Position numbers and translations under genes: made by a program. From contig JAEXTI010000401.1 in the NCBI GenBank assembly GCA_023406965.1, positions 1 through 6,908 on the forward strand: DNA of 6,908 nucleotides, in the 5' to 3' direction. The notes beneath the pieces were generated by a model, which was given only the letters and a program-made list of their open reading frames with translations, was not told the DNA's origin and made no database searches. This document shows, piece by piece, positions 1-6,133 of the stretch. Source of the stretch: Chloroflexota bacterium (lineage in GTDB: Bacteria > Chloroflexota > Anaerolineae > Anaerolineales > Anaerolineaceae). Position 1 is the stretch's first letter. Every line of letters begins with the position of its first letter.

Positions 1-2
1 AC

Positions 3-1313
3 ATGGCCGAAAACATACTTGCACTCCCTTGGGGAAAAGAGACCATCTCTGTCGATTTGCCGAGGAATTGGCGTATTGTTGATTCGCTTAAGCCAGCGGG
101 TGTAGAGCCAATCAAAGATGCCGCAAATGCCGTCCAAGAAGCGCTGCAAACGCCAATAGGTCTGCCTGCTCTATCAGAACTGGCCCGAGGAAAGTTGCGC
201 GTAGTCATTGTGGTCGACGATGCCAGCAGGCCTACACCAGTGGCTAAGATTTTCCCCCTGGTATTAGCGGAGCTAGATGGGGCGGGAGTCGATCGGTCGA
301 ATATCACGGTGGTTCCTGCGATCGGGCTTCACCGACCGATGACCACAGAAGAGCTGTCCGAAAGGGTTGGTGAAGCCATGTTGGGCCTGAGATGGGAAAA
401 TCCCGATTGTGATGATGAGGGAAAGCTGGCCTTTTTGGGGACTACTTCACGAGGAACGCCGGTGTGGTTGGCGAAAGTTGTCGCGGAAGCCGATCTTGTG
501 GTGTCAATCGGATGTATTGAGCCGCACATTATTGCCAGTTTTGGGGGCGGATACAAGAACCTGGTTCCGGGGGTGGCTGGTAGGGCCACGGTAGCGCACA
601 ACCACAGCTTGAATTGCGATCCAGACACATTTAACAATGTGGGGAGAACGATAGAGAATAACCCGATGCGTTTCGATTTGGAGGAAGGCGCGGCTATGTT
701 AAAGGCGCCGGTGTTTATTGTGAATGCAATCATGAACTTCCAACAAGAGATTGTGAGGGTGGTGGCGGGACACCCTGTGGAGGCGCACCGGCATGGCGCA
801 CAGATCAGCGCAGGTCTTTATGGCGCGAAGGTCGCGAAGTATGCCGACGTGGTGATCACATCGTCTAATCCAATGGACCAAGATCTACGCCAGGGGGTGA
901 AAGCGCTGGCGAACACCATCCGAGCGGTTCGGCGGGGTGGGGTTCTTATGACCTTTGTGCGGGCAGATGAGGGCACCGGCGTGTTTGGGCTGGCAAACAA
1001 GAAGTTGCCCATCGGCAAGAAGGCGCTTCGATTTCTTGCGCCCGTTATAATACCCCTTGTGCCCAAGTTAAAACTGAAAGGTATGGGTGAGGAGGATCGT
1101 TTCTTCTTGTATTTTGCTCTTCAAGCGATGAGGCACGCTCATCTGTTGATGTACGCGCCGACCATTCCAGAGACAACTCAAGAGAACCTGCCCTTTATTG
1201 ATTTTTACAAGAGTCCTGAAGAAATGCTGTCTGCTGCGCAAAGGTACGTGGGTGAGCAGGCGGAAGTGCTGGTGTTCCCACATGGGGGGATCACTTATCC
1301 AGATATTGTTTAG
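3..1313 (+). CDS. larA: LarA-like nickel-pincer racemase/epimerase family protein (DUF2088)
   Basis: A 436-aa protein of the lactate racemase family, which uses a pyridinium-dithiocarboxylate mononucleotide tethered to a lysine and holding nickel to racemise or epimerise 2-hydroxyacids in the cytoplasm. Visible family motifs are DDASRPT (72-78), GLHRPMT (108-114), EPHIIASFGGGYK (173-185), AHNH (198-201) and QGVK (297-300). By spacing, D73, R76, H110, H175, K185, H201, Q297 and K300 match the Lactobacillus LarA residues D72, R75, H108, H174, K184 (cofactor lysine), H200, Q295 and K298. Length is normal for the family. The ATG at 3 gives the usual short N-terminus before the first beta strand (LPWGKETISVDLP), but its ribosome binding site lies outside the window. 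The next gene converges on it 40 bp downstream. Substrate is not assignable: homologues act on lactate, malate, aryl-lactates and sugar acids. LarB, LarC and LarE, needed for cofactor synthesis, are not in the window. Confidence 0.9.
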   Translation: MAENILALPWGKETISVDLPRNWRIVDSLKPAGVEPIKDAANAVQEALQTPIGLPALSELARGKLRVVIVVDDASRPTPVAKIFPLVLAELDGAGVDRSNITVVPAIGLHRPMTTEELSERVGEAMLGLRWENPDCDDEGKLAFLGTTSRGTPVWLAKVVAEADLVVSIGCIEPHIIASFGGGYKNLVPGVAGRATVAHNHSLNCDPDTFNNVGRTIENNPMRFDLEEGAAMLKAPVFIVNAIMNFQQEIVRVVAGHPVEAHRHGAQISAGLYGAKVAKYADVVITSSNPMDQDLRQGVKALANTIRAVRRGGVLMTFVRADEGTGVFGLANKKLPIGKKALRFLAPVIIPLVPKLKLKGMGEEDRFFLYFALQAMRHAHLLMYAPTIPETTQENLPFIDFYKSPEEMLSAAQRYVGEQAEVLVFPHGGITYPDIV

Positions 1314-1353
1314 GCCGGGTGGTCGACAGAAAAGCGGATACCCCTTCGCGTGA

Positions 1354-2325
1354 TTACCGATAAATTTTAAGAAGTTCGCGGAACTCGTCCAGAGTGAAAT
1401 TCCCCTGGACCTCGCGCCTGCTTAGGAAGTAGACATGCTCCAGTGTGTGCGAATTCCCTGGGCCTGCTCCGACGCCGGAGGTGTATCCACAGTCGCGCGT
1501 AAAATTCTTGATATATTCATCCGCCTCCACGTAAGGGTAGGCGAAGGAGTATATGGGGATATTTAGGATACTAACGAGATCGAGCCTGGAATTGCAAATT
1601 TCGTCGCGAAGATCAACATTATCTTTCCGCAAGTTCGCGTGGGTCATGCTGTGGGAGGCTACTTCCCAACCTGATTTATACATTTCTAGAACTTGTTGTG
1701 AAGACACGCCATACTTGTTCGCGAAGTTGTTCGCCACCAGGTACATCGTTCCGATGAAACCAAATTCTTGCATGATAGGGTAGGCGTTTAGATAAAGATC
1801 GTCGTAACCATCGTCGAAGGTCAGGACAACGGGGCGAGCGGGAAGCGAGCCGCCCTCGCGGAGAGCAGCCGCGAGTTCTGTGACTGTGATCGTTTCGTAG
1901 CCCATATCATGGAGAGCTTGCATCTGAAGCCTAAACTGATCCGGCGCAACATAATACCTGCCATCGCTGCCGGTTGTAGTTCCGATGTGATGATACATCA
2001 AGATGGGTACGGCTATTTTCTCTTCCGGTAGAACTGTCACCCAGGGTTCGGGTTGCCCATCACTCGTATCGAAGAATTCTGGAGTAGGGAGCGGAGTGGC
2101 TGAAGCGGCTAGAGAGGCGGGGAGTGTTGCGGTAGGCTGAGGTGTAGCGCTGGGGGAAGTAGATGGAATAGGTGTATGTGTTTTCGTCAGGACGGGTGGG
2201 GTGGTCGGAGATGCTGTTACCTGTAAATGTGCGCTGACCACGTGCGAACCCGTTGAACAACTCGTCATAAGCAGGATCAGGGATATTGAAATGGCAAGAA
2301 CTGCTGAGTGGATTTTTTGATACAT
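1354..2325 (-). CDS. Lipoprotein polysaccharide deacetylase (NodB/CE4 family)
   Basis: A 323-aa exported carbohydrate esterase 4 protein that should remove N- or O-acetyl groups from a cell-surface or extracellular polysaccharide. The N-terminus has a hydrophobic helix (about 8-20) ending in LMTSC, a lipobox with the lipidated Cys at 23; Met at -3 is uncommon. A disordered Pro/Thr/Ser/Ala linker follows (about 38-83). The catalytic domain starts at VPILMYHH (106-113). Motif 1 is TFDDGYDD (169-176), with D171 the probable base and D172 a metal ligand. Motif 2 is SHSMTH (224-229), with H225 and H229 as metal ligands. FAYPY (261-265) is motif 3, without the Arg of the classic RxPY version. I chose the ATG at 2325 because the signal peptide starts there; the frame stays open to 2649, but that extension runs into the divergent flavoprotein gene and has no export signal. 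No Shine-Dalgarno precedes the ATG, while a perfect TATAAT ends eight bases before it, so the mRNA may be leaderless. Confidence 0.9.
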   Translation of the reverse strand: MYQKIHSAVLAISISLILLMTSCSTGSHVVSAHLQVTASPTTPPVLTKTHTPIPSTSPSATPQPTATLPASLAASATPLPTPEFFDTSDGQPEPWVTVLPEEKIAVPILMYHHIGTTTGSDGRYYVAPDQFRLQMQALHDMGYETITVTELAAALREGGSLPARPVVLTFDDGYDDLYLNAYPIMQEFGFIGTMYLVANNFANKYGVSSQQVLEMYKSGWEVASHSMTHANLRKDNVDLRDEICNSRLDLVSILNIPIYSFAYPYVEADEYIKNFTRDCGYTSGVGAGPGNSHTLEHVYFLSRREVQGNFTLDEFRELLKIYR

Positions 2326-2332
2326 GGGCTGT

Positions 2333-2340
2333 ATTATAAT
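2333..2340. promoter_or_regulatory. Symmetric -10 element, probable divergent promoter core
   Basis: ATTATAAT is its own reverse complement, so it offers a perfect TATAAT on both strands: 2335-2340 on plus and 2338-2333 on minus. On the minus strand the expected transcription start falls at about 2326-2325, on or next to the deacetylase ATG. On the plus strand it would start near 2347, leaving an untranslated leader of about 90 nt before the flavoprotein gene. I see no good TTGACA-like -35 box at 17 nt on either side, so the strength of the promoter is uncertain. Position and sequence are seen; function is inferred. Confidence 0.5.
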
Positions 2341-2382
2341 GGGGATTATAGGATCGGTGGTCGGCGTGGAGGACTGCGCCGG

Positions 2383-2403
2383 CGTCGGGCAAAGCGCCCG
2401 TCG
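2383..2403 (+). other. GC-rich hairpin in the leader of the molybdenum hydroxylase genes
   Basis: CGTCGGGC at 2383-2390 can pair with GCCCGTCG at 2396-2403 around a five-base loop (AAAGC), giving seven base pairs and one T-T mismatch. It lies between the probable plus-strand start near 2347 and the ATG at 2436. No run of T follows, so it is not a typical intrinsic terminator. It could be part of a structured leader or simply reflect the GC-rich spacer. Confidence 0.35.
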
Positions 2404-2419
2404 AAAAGTGCCGCCGGAC

Positions 2420-2425
2420 GAGGAG
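2420..2425 (+). promoter_or_regulatory. Ribosome binding site of the FAD subunit gene
   Basis: GAGGAG ends ten bases before the ATG at 2436. It decides that start: the next nearby ATG, at 2444, is out of frame. Confidence 0.7.
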
Positions 2426-2435
2426 CCGCCGATCG

Positions 2436-3329
2436 ATGAACAAATGGAAACGGTATATCGTAGCGAAAAATGTTGATGAGGCATTAAAGGCCTTGTTGAC
2501 TGCCCAGGGTGAAGCTCGGTTGATTGGTGGGGGAACCGATTTGCTGTTAGAGATACAGCAAGGTAATCACCCTCCTCTGGATACATTAGTGGACATTTCA
2601 CAAATTTCAGAACTCCAAACCATCGAGCTTGTTGGGGATAGGTTATCAATTGGCGCGGCTGCTACTGTGCGAGAGATTGCCGAGTCTGAGCTTGTCAAGA
2701 AACATGCAACGGCGCTTGCGGATGCCTGCGCGTTAATTGGTGGACCACAAGTGCGAAATTCTGCGACTATTGGGGGAAATGTAGCTCACGCTCTGCCGGC
2801 TGCCGACGGGATGATTGCATTGGTGGCTATGGGCGCTGAAGTGGAGATCGCTCATGTGGATGGCTATAAAAAAAGAATGCCAATTCTCCAGATGTTTCTT
2901 GGCCCCGGAAAATCGGCGCTTTCTGCGCGAGAAGAAATGATTCAGCGGTTTCTTTTACCGGTCGACTTCACCGCGGCGTTCGGCTCTGCGTTTTCACGCG
3001 TGATGCGTCCGCAAGGAGTCGCTTTGCCAGTTCTTAATATGGCTGTGTGGCTGGCTCGTGATGGCGAACGGATTTCAGATGTTCGTGTTGCAGTTGGTCC
3101 GGCTGGGCCCACGCCGCAACGTGCCAGGGCTGTGGAAGACGCCTTGCGAGGTGTTGAAAATGCGCGAGTGGATTTCGAAGCGATTGATGAAATTTGGCGG
3201 AATTCGATGCGATTTCGGAGCAGCGCGATGCGCGCCACGGCTAATTATCGCTATCACTTGAGCAGTGTTTTGCTGGAAAGTGTGCTTACGAAAGCCTGGG
3301 AACGGGCAAGTTTATTGGAGGCAGCATGA
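2436..3329 (+). CDS. FAD-binding medium subunit of a xanthine dehydrogenase-family molybdenum hydroxylase (CoxM/XdhB/YgfM type)
   Basis: A 297-aa flavoprotein that passes electrons from the [2Fe-2S] clusters of its partner to an acceptor such as NAD+ or a quinone; which acceptor cannot be read from the sequence. It has the two FAD pyrophosphate-binding motifs of the family, GGGTDLL (31-37) and TIGGN (111-115), at nearly the same positions as in CoxM. The context QVRNSATIGGNVAHALPAADG (105-125) is typical of the VAO/PCMH fold. The C-terminal CO dehydrogenase flavoprotein domain (about 182-285) contains RPQGVALPVLNMAVWL and ends with FRSSAMRATANYRYHL (260-275), the usual xRATAxYR closing motif. 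Length is normal, and no insertion for an extra [4Fe-4S] cluster is seen. Its stop overlaps the start of the fused Fe-S/Mo gene (ATGA), so the two are almost certainly co-transcribed and translationally coupled. Confidence 0.93.
   Translation: MNKWKRYIVAKNVDEALKALLTAQGEARLIGGGTDLLLEIQQGNHPPLDTLVDISQISELQTIELVGDRLSIGAAATVREIAESELVKKHATALADACALIGGPQVRNSATIGGNVAHALPAADGMIALVAMGAEVEIAHVDGYKKRMPILQMFLGPGKSALSAREEMIQRFLLPVDFTAAFGSAFSRVMRPQGVALPVLNMAVWLARDGERISDVRVAVGPAGPTPQRARAVEDALRGVENARVDFEAIDEIWRNSMRFRSSAMRATANYRYHLSSVLLESVLTKAWERASLLEAA
3317..3321 (+). promoter_or_regulatory. Ribosome binding site of the fused Fe-S/Mo subunit gene
   Basis: GGAGG lies inside the last codons of the FAD subunit gene, four bases before the ATG at 3326. 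The spacing is short, but together with the ATGA overlap it supports coupled translation of equal amounts of the two subunits. Confidence 0.65.
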
Positions 3330-6133
3330 GCGTTCAGGCGACGATTCACTTAACAGTAAATGGAATAGCTCACGAGCTTTGCGAAGAACCCGGCGAAATG
3401 CTTTCCGACCTGTTACGCTATCGCCTGGGGTTAACAGGCACGAAAATAGGCTGTAACGAAGCTGAATGCGGGGCTTGTACAGTGCTTGTTGACGGAGACC
3501 CAATTCTGTCTTGTTCATATCCTGCGGCGAAGGCTAACGGAAAGCATGTAATGACGATTGAGGGTTTGGCACAGACAGACTCTGAGTCTGGTAACGGGCA
3601 TTTACACCCGCTCCAAGAAGCGTTTATTGCCCATGGAGCGGTTCAATGCGGGTTCTGCATTCCTGGGCAAATTATGACTTCCTACGCGTTGCTGCAACGA
3701 AATTTAGACCCTAGCGAGGGAGAAATTCAAACAGCCTTAAAGGATACCCTGTGCCGGTGTGGTGGGTATCCTTCCATTCGGGATGCTATTCAAGCGGCAG
3801 CCAGATCACTTCGGACGGGCGAGAAGATACATCAACCGGAGGTGATCGAAGCAGCTCACCCTGGGAAGACCGTAGGTAGAAAACACGTTCGTCCAGATGC
3901 TGTCGAGAAGGTGACAGGAGCCGCGAAATATACTGATGATCTTCAATTTGAAGGGATGTTGCACGCTCGTGTGAAGAGAGCTTTGGTTCCTTCGGGGATT
4001 TTGAAGTCTATCGATGTTTCGAAGGCAATGCTTCTAGATGGTGTACGGGCTGTGTTGACCGCGAGCGATATCCCGGGAGAAAAGAATCACGGCCTGGTGG
4101 TTTTTGACTGGCCTGTGATGGTGGGCCTGGGTGAACAGATTAGAACGGTGGGTGATGCGCTGGCTATTGTGGCGGCTGATTCGCGGGAAATTGCCGAGCA
4201 AGCGCTTGGAATGATTGATGTGGAGATTGACCCCCTGCCTGTTGTAAGCGACCCGGTGCAGGCGCGTCAAGAGGATGCCCCTAAAGTCCATGCGAGCGGA
4301 AATCTTCTCAAGCATATCAAAGTGCGTAAGGGCGATGTGGATAAGGGTTTCACTCAAGCAGATGTCATTCTCGAGCATGTGTTTCATACGCCGATGCTCG
4401 ACCATGCTTTCATTGAGCCTGAATGCAGCATTGCCCGGCTGACCTCGGACGGGCGTATGGAGATCTATGTGGGGTCGCAGATTCCTTACTCGGACCGAAG
4501 CCAGGTTGCCAGATCGTTGGGGTGGCCTGACGAGAAGGTGCACATCATCGGTATGTTGATTGGTGGTGGGTTTGGCGGGAAAGAAGATATCACCGGCCAG
4601 ATCCATGCTGCTATGTTGGCTCAGGTTACGCGACGACCCGTGAAGCTGTTGTTTGATCGGCACGAGAGCCTGCTGGTGCACCCCAAGCGGCATGCTACCC
4701 AAATCCGAGTGAAGGTTGGCGCAAAGAGAGACGGAACGTTGACGGCTGTGGAAACTGAGCTGTATGGCGATACAGGGGCTTACGCGTCTTTGGGCGAGAA
4801 GGTGATGACCCGCGCGACAACCCATTCATCGGGACCTTACGAGGTGCCGCATGTCAAAGCAGATTGTTATGCTATGTATACCAACAATCCTCCAGCGGGA
4901 GCCTTCCGCGGGTTCGGGGTGTTGCAATCTGCCTTTGCAGTTGAGAGTGTGATGGACATGCTGGCTGAGCAATTGGATGTTGATCCGGTAGAACTGCGCC
5001 GAAAAAACGCCCTGCGGCCCGGTAGTGTAACCAACACGGGGCAGTTATTGAATGGCAGTGTGGGGCTGCTGGAATGCATTGAGAAAGTCTCTGACGAGAT
5101 GCACCGCTTAGGCGGAAGCGTGCCCTTCAAGCCCGTTGTCAGCGCAAGCTCCCCACATGTACGCAAAGCATGGGGATTTGCGGTGGCTTACAAGAATACT
5201 GGACTTGGGGGTGGGGCTCCGGATAAGGCGGGCGCTGAGGTGGAGTTGTATCAGGACGGAACATTTGAGGTTCGGACGGCTTCTGCCGAGTTAGGGCAGG
5301 GGCTGCCAACCGTTTTACGCCTGATTGCAGCAGAAGTGCTAAATCAGGAGCCTGAAGTCATCCGAGTGCTCTTGTCAGATACGGACTTAACTCCTGATGG
5401 CGGACCGACAACCGCTTCGAGGCAGACCTACGTCACCGGAAATGCCGTCAAACATGCTGCGCAGGCTTTGGGGCGTCTACTGACCAGCGAGTTGTCGGAA
5501 CGCTATGACCTGTCTCCTGAGAAAGTGCAGTTTGTTGAAGGCTTAGCTCAAGTGGGCGAGCAGAAGATCCCGCTAGGTCGTGTGGCTGAAATGATGATCG
5601 AGGCGGGTCGTAAACCGATGGCCGCCTATACCTATTGGGCGCCGAAAACCATGCCGTTGGGCCAGGGTGGGGATATGCATTTTGCGTATTCTTTCGCAGC
5701 GCAAGCGGCCGAGGTAGAGGTTAATACACGTACAGGCGAGACGAAGGTGCTGCGGGTGATTACAGCTAATGACGTCGGATTTGCGGTAAATCCACTGGGG
5801 CTCAAAGGGCAAATTGAAGGCGGTGTGATGATGGGGATTGGTCACGCTTTGACAGAAGGATTCTGGGTTGATCAAGGCCGGGTGATCACAGATCGACTGG
5901 CTCGATACAGGATACCTTCCATTTCTCTCATGCCCGAAATCGTGCCCTTTGTGGTTGAACATCCTGCCGAGGACGGGCCATTTGGGGCGAAAGGTGTTGG
6001 CGAGATTGTGATTATCCCCACTGTACCGGCGATCACCAATGCGATTTATCATGCTATTGGGGTGCGGGTGGATTCGCTGCCAGTGGATCAGGAGAAGATC
6101 ATGGCTGGGATGGGTGAGTTCATTTCAGGTTAA
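3326..6133 (+). CDS. Fused [2Fe-2S] and molybdopterin catalytic subunit of a xanthine dehydrogenase-family hydroxylase
   Basis: A 935-aa cytoplasmic Mo hydroxylase that joins two subunits usually made separately (CoxS plus CoxL). Residues 1-165 form the iron-sulphur part: a plant-type ferredoxin cluster at C43, C48, C51 and C63, then a helical domain with C108, C111, C143 and C145 (CX2C, CXC). After a linker (about 166-183), the Mo part starts at VGRKHVRPDAVEKVTG, followed by the hammerhead domain (about 195-308) and two cofactor-binding domains. Visible cofactor and active-site motifs are Q384 in GSQIPY, GGGFGGKE (413-420), GAFRGFG (525-531), ELGQG (655-659) and GAKGVGE (887-893). By my hand alignment with bovine xanthine oxidoreductase, E420, R496 and E893 match Glu802, Arg880 and the catalytic Glu1261. 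The CO dehydrogenase loop AYRCSFR is absent, so this is not a CO dehydrogenase. The FeS-Mo fusion is like D. gigas aldehyde oxidoreductase, but here a separate FAD partner is encoded just upstream. Substrate: a purine, another N-heterocycle or an aldehyde. The 3' end overlaps the convergent Memo gene by 9 bp. Confidence 0.93.
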   Translation: MSVQATIHLTVNGIAHELCEEPGEMLSDLLRYRLGLTGTKIGCNEAECGACTVLVDGDPILSCSYPAAKANGKHVMTIEGLAQTDSESGNGHLHPLQEAFIAHGAVQCGFCIPGQIMTSYALLQRNLDPSEGEIQTALKDTLCRCGGYPSIRDAIQAAARSLRTGEKIHQPEVIEAAHPGKTVGRKHVRPDAVEKVTGAAKYTDDLQFEGMLHARVKRALVPSGILKSIDVSKAMLLDGVRAVLTASDIPGEKNHGLVVFDWPVMVGLGEQIRTVGDALAIVAADSREIAEQALGMIDVEIDPLPVVSDPVQARQEDAPKVHASGNLLKHIKVRKGDVDKGFTQADVILEHVFHTPMLDHAFIEPECSIARLTSDGRMEIYVGSQIPYSDRSQVARSLGWPDEKVHIIGMLIGGGFGGKEDITGQIHAAMLAQVTRRPVKLLFDRHESLLVHPKRHATQIRVKVGAKRDGTLTAVETELYGDTGAYASLGEKVMTRATTHSSGPYEVPHVKADCYAMYTNNPPAGAFRGFGVLQSAFAVESVMDMLAEQLDVDPVELRRKNALRPGSVTNTGQLLNGSVGLLECIEKVSDEMHRLGGSVPFKPVVSASSPHVRKAWGFAVAYKNTGLGGGAPDKAGAEVELYQDGTFEVRTASAELGQGLPTVLRLIAAEVLNQEPEVIRVLLSDTDLTPDGGPTTASRQTYVTGNAVKHAAQALGRLLTSELSERYDLSPEKVQFVEGLAQVGEQKIPLGRVAEMMIEAGRKPMAAYTYWAPKTMPLGQGGDMHFAYSFAAQAAEVEVNTRTGETKVLRVITANDVGFAVNPLGLKGQIEGGVMMGIGHALTEGFWVDQGRVITDRLARYRIPSISLMPEIVPFVVEHPAEDGPFGAKGVGEIVIIPTVPAITNAIYHAIGVRVDSLPVDQEKIMAGMGEFISG

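Noticed and set aside
329..733. 134-codon open frame on the minus strand inside the LarA-like gene
   Set aside because: It is the antisense of the nickel-pincer motifs of the real gene and has no recognisable protein signature.
1320..1352. Terminator hairpin between the LarA-like and deacetylase genes
   Set aside because: The best pairing, GCG with CGC around 1334-1350, is only three base pairs long and no T tract follows.
2383..2403. Intrinsic terminator upstream of the FAD subunit gene
   Set aside because: The hairpin is followed by TCGAAAAG and not by a run of T on the plus strand, and on the minus strand it lies upstream of the deacetylase promoter box.
2326..2649. N-terminal extension of the deacetylase by 108 residues from an ATG at 2649
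   Set aside because: It would overlap about 210 bp of the flavoprotein gene, has no domain-like sequence, and would bury the lipoprotein signal peptide that begins at the ATG at 2325.
4034..4825. 263-codon open frame on the minus strand inside the Mo-subunit gene
   Set aside because: It is antisense to well-conserved cofactor-binding motifs, shows no recognisable motif of its own, and its composition is what a shadow frame gives.
5573..6052. 159-codon open frame on the minus strand near the end of the Mo-subunit gene
   Set aside because: It lies opposite the conserved C-terminal domain including the catalytic GAKGVGE motif and has no supporting features.
3326..6133. Carbon monoxide dehydrogenase (form I CoxL)
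   Set aside because: The active-site loop reads GAFRGFG and not AYRCSFR, so the Cys that binds copper in CO dehydrogenase is missing.
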